A DNA stretch of 64,000 bases from Allolobophora icterica (GCA_963556255.1 OY744605.1:68991110-69055109); one strand, 5' to 3'; counted from the stretch's first letter, positions 33,901 to 43,595 are shown. Numbers and translations are program-made. Notes: a model not told the origin generated them from the letters alone.

Positions 33901-36403
33901 TCTTCTCATCCACATCTACCATTTCCTGTTTCCGACTCTGCGCTCTCGTCATTACATTTGCTCGTACACTCACATCTCCTTGTATCGTTTTAACTTTCAT
34001 CTGTGGTACGGCTTTTAATTCGGCAATTATCTCTGGATGCAACAAGAATCTTTCTGTACTGCCCATCTTTGCAATACTAGCACACATCAAGGTGACATAA
34101 GGTGTAAGTGAACACTGGATTTTACGCGGAAATCCCTCTTCTTCCACGTCACTATCACACAGTCTAACATCGACTTTCACTAACTTCGCAGGAATGGCAT
34201 CTCCTGCCACACATTGCAAATTCACTTTTCCAATTTGTTCCACCTTCATGCCTTCCAGTAATTCTTCACTAATCACCGGAATCTCTGCTCCCGAGTCGCT
34301 CAGTGCTTTGACTTTCACTGGCTCTTTACCGTCTACTGCACGAATTTCAACCTCGACATATTGCAAGAACGATTTCTTCAATATTCGACTGTCATCTTTT
34401 CCTATGACTTCTCTCTGAATTTCAGCATCCAATAGAATTTCTTTTTGAATACCACATTTCATTACTGACTTTACTTCAGTCTCTTGGTTTTCTTGACTCG
34501 CGGTTTGATTATCTGTATCACTAACCACTTGAATCAAATTCACCCTTGTGTGTTCTTGATTTCTGCTAGAACTAGCTGCTGCCACTGGAACTGGACAAAA
34601 TTTAACCAAATGTTTGTCTGAACCACAGTTGTGACAACGCTTCACAACCATGCCTCGTTGTTCATTGCCTTCATATCTCTTATACTGCGTAAACGATGTG
34701 TTGCCTTCCCTCTTGGCAAACGGCGCTGACGATTTGTTAAATCCCTGACGACCAAACGTCACTTCTCTGGTCTCATTGGGTACAGGGACATTAGCCTTGA
34801 CTTCTTTACCTTTGAACTGATTCCCTGTTCCTGGATTACTTTTCCACTTTCCACTCTGGCTTTGGTTTACGGAACGTTGAGAAGGATAACTGTTTATATT
34901 TGGGATCGCAAACCCAATTCGATTGTTTACATGAATGTCTGCTAGGTCTGCCACTGCACTAGCTTGGAGACAGTCAGTTCCTTCCTTCGACAATACAAAC
35001 TGTAGTGGACCTGGCGGTAAACATTCTTTTAGCTTATCCGCTACCAGCAAATCAAAGAGCGTATCATACTCTCTGTTCACGTTTCGACTTCTCACGTAAT
35101 AGTTTAGCAAGTTCTTCAGTCTTGCCGTAAACATCGTATAAGTCTCTTCTGTCGTCTTCTTAGCATCCACAAATCTGGCTCTGTATTCTCTCGAGGTCAA
35201 TTTAAATTCTTTTAATAAGTGCTGCTTGACTCTATCATAATTGTCTAGATCATCGTATGACAATCTATTCAGAACGGTTCGAGCTTTCGGCGTCATCAAT
35301 GGTAGTAATAATTTCACCCAAAACGGCTTTTCCACAGCAAAACTACGAAACGCGTTCTCGACTGTTTCAAAATATAATGGCACCTCCATCATATCAGTTG
35401 GCATTTGAGGCAATACATGCTTCATTGCATCACCTATTTTCTTAATTTTTGACACCAAAGTTTCACTTTCTTGCTGCTTCCTTCTTTCTGCTTCCCGTTC
35501 TTCTCTCATTTGCGTTTCTTTCAATGTCAATTTTGATTTCTCCAGTTTCAGACGTTCCTGTCTTTCGGCCTCTGCCTTTTCCAAACTTTCTTTCCGAAAT
35601 TTGAGTTCTTCTTGTCTTATCTGTTCTGCGCGTTCTAACTCTAACGTTCGCGCTTTTTCTTTTTCTTCTTCACGCATTCTCTTTGCTTCAATCTGTTGCT
35701 GACGAACCTCCTCATCACTTTTTCTAGCTCTTTCAAATTCAATCATCTGCTCCAGTCTTCTTCTTTCAGCATCTTCCCTATCTCTTTTCAACTGTTCTAA
35801 TTGAATCTCAAACTGATGCTTTTGCAATTCCAGTTCTGCCTTACGCACTTGTTCTGCTTCATCTTCTCTCTCTCTCTGCAAGCGCAATTCCTCTTGCCTT
35901 GCAAGTTCCGCTTTCTCTTCTTTCTCTCTCTGCAGACGTTCTGCTTTCTCTTCTTTCTCTCTCTGAAGACGTAATTCTTCCTGTCTTAGCTCTTTCTCTT
36001 CTTGTCTTCGTCTATCCTCTTTTTCTTTCTCTTCTTGTCTCCGTTTATCTTCTCTTTCTTTCTCTTCTTGTCTACGTTTCTCCTCTCTATCTTTCTCTTC
36101 TTGTCTACGTTTCTCCTCTCTATCTTTCTCTTCCTGCCTAGTCATCATCATCCACTGCATCAACATCTCCATAGACATAGGCGCAGGAGGTTTTCCAATA
36201 GCCTTTTCTACGGCACCGCCAACTGCACCTTCTTCTTCGACTTCTTCTTTAACCCACACATCGGCGAGTTCCTGCATCATGTCACCACGTGACATACCTT
36301 CTAATTGTTCTTCTTTAAAACCGGCTTTCAACAAACGCTGTTTCAGCCTTTCCGTAGACATCTTCTTAATATCTGCTTGTCTTTCAGCACTTAGTTTCTC
36401 CAT
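30950..36403 (-). CDS. Gag-Pol polyprotein of Gmr1-like retrotransposon (Gag-PR-IN-RT-RH)
   Basis: 1817 residues in one frame with no frameshift between gag and pol. The start is chosen at 36401-36403, with A at -3 and G at +4. Domains (approximate residues): helical N-terminus 1-60; charged E/K/R coiled coil 88-325 with repeated RQEEKDREEKR units; capsid region 335-500 whose C-terminal part resembles the vertebrate SCAN domain; zinc knuckle C-x2-C-x4-H-x4-C near 588-602; protease with DSG near 701; acidic spacer 720-950; integrase H-x6-H...C-x2-C zinc-binding (954-1016) and DD35E core with D in MDLVGP, D in SDQGTNF and E in LVERW (1035-1135); basic C-terminal integrase domain (1250-1300); RT with the YVDD active site near 1552; RNase H with YCDSS, E-K-E-A-Y and FTDHNPL (1695-1775). 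All catalytic residues examined are present. Plus-strand open frames opposite it are shadows. Confidence 0.95.
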   Translation of the reverse strand: MEKLSAERQADIKKMSTERLKQRLLKAGFKEEQLEGMSRGDMMQELADVWVKEEVEEEGAVGGAVEKAIGKPPAPMSMEMLMQWMMMTRQEEKDREEKRRQEEKDREEKRRQEEKEREDKRRQEEKEKEDRRRQEEKELRQEELRLQREKEEKAERLQREKEEKAELARQEELRLQREREDEAEQVRKAELELQKHQFEIQLEQLKRDREDAERRRLEQMIEFERARKSDEEVRQQQIEAKRMREEEKEKARTLELERAEQIRQEELKFRKESLEKAEAERQERLKLEKSKLTLKETQMREEREAERRKQQESETLVSKIKKIGDAMKHVLPQMPTDMMEVPLYFETVENAFRSFAVEKPFWVKLLLPLMTPKARTVLNRLSYDDLDNYDRVKQHLLKEFKLTSREYRARFVDAKKTTEETYTMFTARLKNLLNYYVRSRNVNREYDTLFDLLVADKLKECLPPGPLQFVLSKEGTDCLQASAVADLADIHVNNRIGFAIPNINSYPSQRSVNQSQSGKWKSNPGTGNQFKGKEVKANVPVPNETREVTFGRQGFNKSSAPFAKREGNTSFTQYKRYEGNEQRGMVVKRCHNCGSDKHLVKFCPVPVAAASSSRNQEHTRVNLIQVVSDTDNQTASQENQETEVKSVMKCGIQKEILLDAEIQREVIGKDDSRILKKSFLQYVEVEIRAVDGKEPVKVKALSDSGAEIPVISEELLEGMKVEQIGKVNLQCVAGDAIPAKLVKVDVRLCDSDVEEEGFPRKIQCSLTPYVTLMCASIAKMGSTERFLLHPEIIAELKAVPQMKVKTIQGDVSVRANVMTRAQSRKQEMVDVDEKSETESSSDEENDSNEQRSLSRDGITSEMNEQEMAACENGTLNETEEDNECDVGIGDLYRDEEMDEEQKVQIADSKKFEEQQRNDESLKPWWKLAQEKESEFCVINGLLHKKYQILDQTIYQLVLPKERRIKVMELAHESVFGGHLGEEKTRERIKLSFVWPKMRRDIVKFCKSCEKCQLKARSLVMDRVPIAPVSREEVAFKRMTMDLVGPIDPVSAAGHKYCLCIVDSCTRWPTIFLLKSLTAKAVCEALMELFMNVGVPSVITSDQGTNFTASLTREFLDLMGCSPRFDTPGHPEAAGLVERWNQTFKKMIHHVIIDNPRKWHKIIPFTVWALREVPNATTGVSPYMLVYGKIPRGPLAILKESWTREINLPPHVGVKPEKYLKELKENMEKALLFAESYSREKQLQYTNQYNKRAKHKEFEAGEKVIVLYPTSTNKLISRWHGPCTIIHRRSKYSYLVDMGENGRKIIHANKIRKYVTRALSCGLIVEEDEDFGSVVELPMRNEVQDDKNSLNLDPEQISHLTVTQQEQLLKVLNKYCDRFSEKPGLCTLVEHEIELKPGFREKEFAAYRIPLIYRSEVERQIKEMLKTNIIKPSSSRMASPLVIVKKKDGSLRLACDYRYINSFTVDCKYPMPIVRDVLNKVGKSNVISILDCRSAYWTCPVKQSDQWKTAFVTHNGLYEFTRVPFGMINSGRTFVKAINLVLQPISDFAEPYVDDIAVHSDSWKIHLQQLDAFLMQMRLHNVTLNLKKCIFGKSEVRFIGHVVGSGKIKMNPDRIESLTNLKIPETKKQVKQQLGFFNYYRQFIKDFAQIAKPLSDLTSKRVSDKIDWTVEHQQAFDLLKEAVRSKVVLYVFEVGKPFNLYCDSSDFAVGAVLTQMDDKGIERPVSFISQKLTDTQKRWATVEKEAYAIVWALNKLKEIIIGSKIFIFTDHNPLTYLTESMSKSAKLVRWALALQTFDVEVKYKKGRLNVIADCLSRL

Positions 36404-36647
36404 CTTACTTGTTTACTTTGGTGATTTCTCTTTTCAAAGAAGTCACGGTTTTTCTTGGTGTGTGAATCGATAAACAAACGGGATTTCTTTTATATTTGTT
36501 CGTGGAAAACAACGAAATTTTTATACCGTTTCTCGTGTTCCACCGTCGTTGATATCGTAGACACGTCACACAGCAACAACGCGTAAATTCTTTTATCACC
36601 GTCGTAGATTCTTCTATCCGCCGAAGGAGGTGATAACGTGAATTTTA

Positions 36648-36790
36648 ATCCACCGTGAGTTTATATCCACCGTGAGTAATTATTCCACCGTGAGTAATTA
36701 TTCCACCGTGAGTATTTATCCACCGTGAGTTATTTATCCACCGTGAGTTCTTATCCACCGTGAGTTCTTATCCACCGTGAGTTCTTATCC
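36648..36790 (-). repeat. Leader tandem repeat, eight 17-18 bp units, next to the primer-binding site
   Basis: TCCACCGTGAGTTCTTA-type units on the plus strand; in element sense CTCACGGTGGATAAGAA. The last three units are identical, the others vary in the spacer. It lies in the 5' untranslated leader between LTR and gag, where packaging, dimerisation or translation signals are usually located; its function is not known from sequence. Confidence 0.9.
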
Positions 36791-36808
36791 ACACCGACGC
36801 TGCCACCA
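36791..36808 (-). promoter_or_regulatory. Primer-binding site
   Basis: In element sense TGGTGGCAGCGTCGGTGT begins four bases (TTAT) after the 5' LTR. The TGG start complements a tRNA CCA end. Which tRNA it matches cannot be settled without a tRNA set. Confidence 0.75.
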
Positions 36809-36812
36809 ATAA

Positions 36813-37296
36813 TGTCAACCCAATCCTTCCGTTGACAATCCTTCTGATTAAATCCTTGTTCTCTTTATACTTAATACCTATTTAACGTTCACCTTTTGAA
36901 CACTAATTCTACGTATAAGTATAACCTGAATTAATCAGCAACACAGTTTAATATCTTTTAGTTTAATAAGAAACAAACAGACAGAACTCAATTCGATTAC
37001 AACTCGAATAGTCAGCCACACTACTACAGCGAACATACTCGAATTCAAACTTCTCTAGTCAGCATAATTCTTCGCGCCTCTTGACACACCTGTCTTCTGT
37101 GCGCATAAGCGAAATCTTATAATATACATATAGCGCGCCGCTGCCCAGATCGGCCGGCCGCGCGTGTCACTAAGACAGTACAATTAAACGTTATGCATTT
37201 ATCATATATACATATACACGTGAAACTAAAGTAAGCGCACTAAATATATACGCCAATATCTCGCACTGCAAGACTGTACACAAAACTCAGTTCACA
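36813..37296 (-). repeat. 5' LTR (484 bp)
   Basis: Same length and, as far as read, same sequence as the 3' LTR. Followed by the AATGT duplication at 37297-37301. Confidence 0.95.
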
Positions 37297-37414
37297 AATG
37301 TGTTGCATTATTTTTCTTTTTCTTGAACCGACTGTCTTCGAACGGTTACAATTCATGAAATACACGTTCAAATCAGTTGCGGAAATCGCCTTTGGTGTGT
37401 TACAGGATTATATA

Positions 37415-37630
37415 ATTGTAACCAGGGGCGTAACTTTGGTCTAAAAAGTGGGGGGTACCAATTTCTTGCATACAGGAAGCAAGGCGTTGACTGCGATCTC
37501 TGGGAAGGCAAAATAATAAAATATTGATTGGCATTGTTCATAAAGTGGGGGGTACGGTACCCCAGCCCAAAGAGTGGGGTGGGGTACGGTTACCCTCGTT
37601 CCCCCGATAAATTAGGCCTATGATTGTAAC
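37415..37630. mobile_element. Short hAT-like MITE
   Basis: The element is 37423-37622 (200 bp), flanked by ATTGTAAC at 37415-37422 and 37623-37630. Left end CAGGGGCGTAACTTTGG; right end inward CATAGGCCTAATTTATCGG, an imperfect match. G-run rich interior, no coding capacity. Confidence 0.7.
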
Positions 37631-38330
37631 GCCTAATGAATGCAGCGACATTACTGAAAGGAAGAAAATTAGGAGAGTACCAAAGCTCTGTTCAAACAGG
37701 ATGCGCCAGCATACGACTGTGACTGTTGAGGGGGTTTTCCAGAGAGTAATCCAAAAGAGGTCTGAGTCTGGTTGGGGGGGGGGGCAGATCAAGAGAGGAG
37801 GCAGAGCAGCTGTGAAGGCGGGTGTTATTTAGGGCGAGGAGAATTGGAAGGTGAGACTTCAGTTTGGAGTGGAAAGCCCGGAGATAGATCTATAGAGGAG
37901 CACGAGGAGAAGGATGGAGGACGGGTTGGAATGATGATGGAGGAACCAAGAATCTGCGGAATTCAAGGGGGAGATCGTTCCAGAGGCGTGGTGCTCTGTT
38001 GTATTATTGGATATTATCCAGCCCAAGTACCTCCGTGGTCTCTTCACCATCCAGGCAACCCGCTCCACCCGATCCTCCTCCTATTTCAGTATTTCTCGAT
38101 CTCCGGTCACTACTCATCTCAAGTTCTCCAACCCAGCATATCCAACATAGCATCACGCCTCTGGAACGATCTCCCTCTTGAATTCCGCAGATTCTTGGTT
38201 CCTCCAGTGCATTATGATAACGGCGCTATAGAAGTCACTAAATTAGATCATTGTTGAATACTTAGTGATTAAACTTTGTATTTATATTCATAATTTTTAT
38301 TGTTGGAATGAATTTTATTAGGCCCATTAT
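37631..38330 (+). pseudogene. LINE reverse transcriptase C-terminal end and 3' tail
   Basis: From about 38020 the plus strand reads PKYLRGLFTIQATRSTRSSS, then SPVTTHLKF, then ASRLWNDLPLEFR. This is the typical C-terminus of CR1/L2-class or related LINE polyproteins. It is followed by the tail GGCGCTATAGAAGTCACTAAATTAG and an ATT tract. The part before 38020 contains no recognised frame. Confidence 0.7.
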
Positions 38331-38333
38331 TAC

Positions 38334-38391
<58 letters not shown>

Positions 38392-38895
38392 AACAAATTT
38401 TATTATTTAAAATGATCCCTCAGACACTTTGTAACTGCCTTAGAAGAGTTAAGTTACAGAGTTTAGTGGTCATCGTCCACGATTAACTGTGCAAATGTGC
38501 CTCGAAAAGCGACGGCGTTAAATCGTTGAGTGCATATAGATAGGCGCTGGAACAAGTGAATTGTCTCGAGTGGGTCACCCGACATTGTTGTCAGTCGCCG
38601 GCCTAACTCTGTAATGAATTCACAGCCAGAACTGTTGATGGGGCCCAGAGTTTCGAGTGCAATGGGGACAAAGTCATACGTAGCAGGAAGGGCTGCATAC
38701 TTCAAGTTTTGCGCGTCGCGGCCAGTTCCGCCGCTGCCCCAGGCGTTGTCGACGTCAAGTGGATGTATGAAGCAGCGCATGTATGGACGCTGGTGGCATC
38801 CCAGGCGATGTATTTGCCTCGCGACCATGGAACGAGCGTCGCGCCGTCAGGTCGCTTGCCGTCGCTACGGAAAAGCCCTGGAGGTTCTCGAGGTT
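38331..38895 (-). mobile_element. Family A retroelement fragment (copy 8) inserted in an ATT tract
   Basis: ATT tract (38331-38390), then on the minus strand the same domain as copy 10, nearly identical to it but with a short frame-breaking difference near NAWGSGGTGRD. It ends on the right at GAACCTCCAGGGC and resumes GTTACTATTATTATTGTTATCGTC, the second half of the microsatellite that is continuous at 27735-27940. It was therefore inserted into that microsatellite. 38391-38480 also preserves the empty site of the LINE at 51912-53050. Confidence 0.8.
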
Positions 38896-38914
38896 ACTAT
38901 TATTATTGTTATCG

Positions 38915-39235
38915 TCATTTATTATTTTACCTGAGGTACATATAATCGCACACGATTTAAGAAAATAGGGATAGTATTATTTTTGAGATGACTATTCTTC
39001 ACTGATGTACTGAATGCCAACAGTGCCGTGAAAAGCGATTGCGTTGAAAGCGCTGATTGGAAACAGATGAGCACTGGTAGAAAAATGTGGTTTTTCTGAC
39101 AGGTGGTAGAGAGCTAGGCCAATTGGCGGGATATGGAAGATATGGCAGGACCCTGAACTGAACATCACTCTCCTCGATCCAAATGTTCCAGGATGTAGGC
39201 CAATACAGAAGCTTCTTCGCCACACATTTCACGCT
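38915..39235 (-). mobile_element. Family A retroelement fragment (copy 9)
   Basis: Paralogue of 27945-28255 with the same frameshift, so it shared ancestry through block duplication rather than independent insertion. Confidence 0.6.
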
Positions 39236-39494
39236 CAGTCACCCTTGTTATGATCGCCCTCTCAGCATCGCTGGTTTCAGCATCAGACAGGCTTACACAT
39301 ATCCATCATAACACTAGCAAACATTCGGATTGTCACGCATGACCTCCAGGGTTTGTAGTAAATTATATCAAGTAGTGCGTGCAGTCTGGTGGAGATTCTG
39401 CCCTGTGGATGTGCTCTGTAGGCATTTTCGGATTTTTAAAGAAGTCACTTTCAGGTGAAGAATTGCTGTAAAACGAAAAAACGGGGTGTCAATA

Positions 39495-40098
39495 TCTATA
39501 TAAATAAAGAGAAGACTCTGTCTGTCTGTGTGTCTGTCTGTCTCAGCGATCTTTGACCGGGATGCATTTCTACAGTTTCGAGCTTTTCACTCGAAACCTT
39601 CTCTATTGTCTCGGGGTGGGCATTACACACCCAGTGTGAGGCTTCCCGTCCCCCGTTTTCACCGCTACCATGGTCTCCCGGGCCAAAACCTCTCCCAAAT
39701 CCCCACTTTTTACCTGGTCGAAACAAATTCAAGTTGACCTATTTTCATTCGCCGGATGGCGCCGCCCCAGAAGATTCTCTGTGTTTTACCGCCAATTGTC
39801 TGTGACCGGCACGCATTTCTAAACATTCGCCAGATGGCGCAGCCGTAGGGATTTCACTTCACATTAAGTCTTGTTGCCTATTCGCTACAGGGATTGAAAC
39901 TTATACCTAAATTTGTTGCTTATTCGCTACAGGGATTGAAACTTCGGCACGCATTTCTAAACATTCGCGAGATGTCACTCGACATTAAGTTTTGTTGCTT
40001 ATTCGCTACAGGGATTGAAACTTATACCTAAATTTGTTGCTTATTCGGTACAGGGATTTAAACTTATAACCCCGGGCAACGCCGGGTAAACCAGCTAG
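39495..40098 (+). mobile_element. Non-autonomous Helitron
   Basis: Begins TCTATATAAATAAAGAG with a CTGTCTGTCTGTGTGTC run. It ends with the hairpin CCCGG-GCAACG-CCGGG, a short spacer and CTAG (40095-40098). It is inserted between A and T with no duplication: the empty site TCAACA|TTGATAAT is at 14842/14843. The interior has repeated TTGTTGCTTATTCGCTACAGG units of about 40 bp and ATTCGCCAGATGGCGC palindromes. No Rep/helicase frame. Confidence 0.8.
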
Positions 40099-40319
40099 TT
40101 GAAAATAAACTTGCTGTTGTGGAGTTTAGCTCATCAGCTTTTCATCAGTTTTAAAGTACAAATCTTATAATACAGCTCTGAAAGTCAGTAACTCGACGTT
40201 TAACTTCAATTAATAAGTTTCCTTAGGTTGGCTCAAGCCTCGATCTCATGGCGGTAATTAAAAGAAGAAAAAGAGGAGCATAGCTTTTAATCTTAAATCT
40301 GCGAACTCGAGCCGCTACA

Positions 40320-41641
40320 TCCTTTTGTTATCAGTGGCATTTTAGATGACCTTGCTCCCTTTCTTGTTTATCTGTTTAATAGGTCGCTTGCTGAAGGGTG
40401 TATTCCTCCTTCGCAGAAGCGTGCTCTGGTCTTCCCCTCGCTGAAAAGCCTAATACTAGTCTAGATACTAATCTCTGCAATAATTATCGTCATATCTCCA
40501 ATCTATTTTTCCTATCCTGGACTCTCGAGCACCCTGTCTCTCTTCAGCTCCTCTCTTGTCTTGATCAATCTGGTCTCTAATGAGACAGGTTTTTGAGCTC
40601 ATCACTCTACTGAGACTGCTCTTCTTTCTCTCCTATCTGAAATCTGCTGTTGACAGGGCTGAACGTATACCCTCCTGGCCCTTTACGATGTTTCTGCAAC
40701 CTTTGATATGGTAGATCACAATATTCTCCTTCAGCGCCTTTAGACTTCATATGGGTTTCGATCATATCTGTCTGAACGAACCAGCATGATTATATCGGGT
40801 GACTCTAGAAGAAGTTGGATCCACGTTAAGCTGGGCGTTCCTCAAGGCTATGTACTTGGTCCTCTACTCTTTATTCTCTACACGACGGACATTCACTCTC
40901 TTTTCCCACTCTCGGGAGCTGCTGGTCATCTCTTTGCGGATGATGTGCAAGCATTTGTCCATGAATCTCCATTCCAACTGTACCTAGTTCAGAGTATTGA
41001 GTCTCTATCGAAGTCTCTTCACTTCTGGATGTCCTCAAATTGTCTCTTTTAATGCCTCCAAAACCCAGTTCATTTGGTTTGACTCCACTCGACAGTTGCT
41101 GAAGATTGATTTTGCCCTTTTCTCGGAAATCTTTCCACAGTAGTCCTTTTCATCAAGTGTACGTGACATAGGTGTTACGCCTGATAGTTCTCTCTCCTTC
41201 AAAGTTCACATCTCTAATCTCACACGTGCTTCCTACTTCCACTGAAGGCGTCTCAGGGCTATTCGATGGTCCGTCTCATCTTCTGTTTACACCACGCTGG
41301 TCCATGCTTTCATTTGCTCCAGAATTGACTACTGTAATTCACTTTTATCGGCCTTCCTAAGGTCCCTTTCATTCCTCTGCAGTCAGTTCTAAATACAGCT
41401 GCGAGATTAATATCACATCTTGTACGCTACTCACGCATTTCGTCCTTCATGTTTAAACAACTGCACTGGCTTCCTCTCTATGTACGTATTTAGTTCAAAA
41501 ACCTCATTCTGGTGTCCAAGACAGTGTTGTGTCTTGCCCCTTAATATTTAATTGATGTAATTCACAGGCCTCTTTCTGTCACCTCGAATCGTCCTCTTCG
41601 TTCCTCGAACAGACTGGATCTTTTAGTGCCGCATACCAGAA
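40320..41641 (+). pseudogene. CR1/L2-like LINE reverse transcriptase, decayed
   Basis: Broken frames cover most of an RT. N-terminal palm/finger residues are at 40330-40640 (VYLFNRSLAEGCIPPSQK, then STETALLSLLSE). The core at 40690-41050 includes Y-D-V-S-A-T-F-D-M-V-D-H, V-P-Q-G-Y-V-L-G-P-L-L-F and L-F-A-D-D-V-Q. The C-terminal region runs to 41640 with a LHWLPL-like block. Several stops and frameshifts. Truncated on the right by the minus-strand LINE whose ACTT tail starts at 41642. Confidence 0.85.
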
Positions 41642-43440
41642 CAAGTAAGTAAGTATGTTCTTTATTGAACCGCTTGCAGAAGCACTGCGGCTTACAAAAC
41701 ACAAGCATGCGAAACGAGGCGCAATAAACAGAATAAGGCAAACCAATAGATAAGTTAAATGATGATAAGTTGGTGAAGATGAAGTTAGGTTACAGTAGAT
41801 TTAACTAATAAAGTTTGGATAAGGTATATAGCATTCTTATGATGAAACCCCAATAGGTAAGTTTAATGATGATAAGTTGGTTAAGATGAAATTCGGATAG
41901 ATTTAACTAAAGTTTGGATTGGGTACATAATCCAAAGAATCCCTGCAGTCGAAATCCGATGATCAGAGAAATCGGAAATGTTGGATAATATAAGACTATA
42001 ATTGTTGATTATTCTTATGATTAAACCCCTGCGGGTCATCATTTCGGCTCTAGGGATTTCGCGGTCGTGCGAGCGCGGGCAGAAATCATAAGTGGACGTC
42101 CTCACAGGGGGGAGCAGAGCATGGAGAACGTGACCTCGGTTACTCAGAACGGCAGAGAATAAGGCATTATCAGCCTTTTGACAGAGGGCATCGTAGGGGC
42201 CAATATCGGATGGCAGGTACTCCAACCGGATCAGCTTTTTAGTGAGCCTACTCAGACGGGAGCACTGCTCAGCGTTCGTAAACTCCCACCAGGCAGGGGA
42301 GGCGTACAGAAGGCGGGCGAGCGTGGTAGCACGAACGCCGTCATGTAGTCTACTACAGGAGAGCCCGTGTGCTATTAAGCAACGAATTGCGTATAGTGAC
42401 TGGCTCGCCTTGATGCATATTTGTTGGACATGGGTACTAAAGCCTAGGCAATCCGACATGGTCACTCCCAAGATGACCGCCTCAGAGATCCTGGCAATGC
42501 CTGATAACGGAGGAGGGAAGCAGGTAAGTTTGGAGTTAAAGCGTCTGATGATCATCTCTTTGGATTTGGCGCAATTGAGCTTGAGGCTGCTGGACTCGGC
42601 CCATCTTGCAACGTGGTACAGCTCATCAGAGGATGACGGATGCAGGGATGAGAAGGTAGCAATCATCAGCATATTTTAGAAGGCGGTTGATCGAGTAAAC
42701 GGGTTTCAGGCCTTTAAAAATAGCAACTAGGAAATGGAGTGGCCCAAGGCCAGATCCTTGTATGATACTAGCATTATTTTTTTACAGTAGGAGGAGATTA
42801 CCCCAAGGAACTGGGTGCTATGCTGTCGGTCATTGAGTAAAGCAAGAATCCAGTTGAAAAGGAAATCAGGGATCGGGAGGGAAGCTAGTTGCTCAGCTAG
42901 ATGGTTGTGCCTTACCGTGTCGAAGGCACGGGATAAGTCTAAAGCCAGAAGACGTACATATGGCTCGTCATGCAGAATGTCTAGGAGGTTGTGAGTAAGA
43001 GATTATCAATGCCGAAATAGTGGAGACAGTGGGTCTAAAAGCATATTGATCATCGAATTCTTGGTTCATTTTAGGATTAGTTAGAATTGGATAGAAGTAG
43101 TTGCGGGCGACGAACACTTCCAAGAGGCGACAAAGTATGGGGGTAATGGATATCGGTCTATAGTCAGCCTCAGTAAGCGGATGGGTTACTCTGGGGATAG
43201 GCGTGATGCAGCTGGAGCGCCACTGCGGAGGAACATAAGAGGATTGAAGGGAAAGCCGGAACAAATGGGCAATGGGTATAGAAAGATGGTGTGCCATGTT
43301 AGACAGAAGTCAAGCTGGGATGCCATCCGGGCCTGTGGAGGATCCATGAATGGTGTCAAGCGCCCCACACACATGGTACTCAGAGATTATTACAGGGTTG
43401 GCCAGGTTGACAGTTAATTTTGGTTTAGGCTCTACATAAC
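41642..43440 (-). pseudogene. Jockey-type LINE reverse transcriptase, decayed, with (ACTT)n tail
   Basis: Minus strand. Near 43380-42960 are G-P-D-G-I-P-A, PPQWRSSCITPIPR, ADYRPISITPIL and QYAFRPTVST. A middle part with stops follows. Then come K-Y-A-D-D and a 263-residue open tail (42672-41881) with WAESSSLKLNCAKSKEMI, VTMSDCLGFSTHV, LLYASPAWW and RLEYLPS. The 3' end is AATAAAGAACATACTTACTTACTT at 41670-41642. The end of its frame (LSNISDFSDHRISTAGIL, about 41945-41995) is the same sequence as the 156-bp satellite monomer. Confidence 0.85.
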
Positions 43441-43499
43441 ACATGTCAGTTGAGATAGACTGATATTCTAAACCCCAAATGAGGAGACAATGAGAACAC

Positions 43500-43595
43500 T
43501 AACAAGGAACTGTGAATTCGTCTCCTTTCGAAGCACCAACTGCCATGAAAATCAACGCGGCAAGTAGAATGCAGTTTCTCAGCATGACTGCAGAT
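43500..43595 (-). CDS. Secreted Cys-rich array gene 3, exon 2 (signal peptide exon)
   Basis: 96 nt. Acceptor CCAAGCAG before 43595, ATG at 43583-43585, then M-L-R-N-C and ILLAALIFMAVGAS, K-G-D-E-F-T-V-P-C, with TAG at 43499-43501. Nearly identical to gene 1 (a few substitutions in 96 nt), unlike exon 3, which differs strongly among copies. Its assignment to the exon 3/4 pair at 24 kb rests on order and strand only. Confidence 0.6.

Larger units (their letters stand above)
30347..37301 (-). mobile_element. Complete Gmr1-like Ty3/gypsy LTR retrotransposon
   Basis: Full element of 6945 bp (30352-37296), minus strand, flanked by the 5-bp duplication AATGT (30347-30351 and 37297-37301). Two 484-bp LTRs appear identical by eye. 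It carries a primer-binding site next to the 5' LTR, a polypurine tract next to the 3' LTR, and one uninterrupted 1817-codon Gag-Pol frame. Integrase precedes reverse transcriptase, the order reported for the Gmr1 group of gypsy elements from deuterostomes. Identical LTRs and an intact frame indicate a very recent, possibly still competent, insertion. It sits in the intron of array gene 3. Confidence 0.95.

Noticed and set aside
33588..34100. 170-residue plus-strand frame inside the LTR element, and other plus-strand frames to 36.3 kb
   Set aside because: Shadows of the Gag-Pol frame on the opposite strand, made possible by its biased E/K/R and acidic composition.
36405..36599. Short minus-strand frame upstream of Gag, considered as an extra element gene
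   Set aside because: Lies in the leader between the tandem repeats and the Gag start; no similarity and no conserved features.
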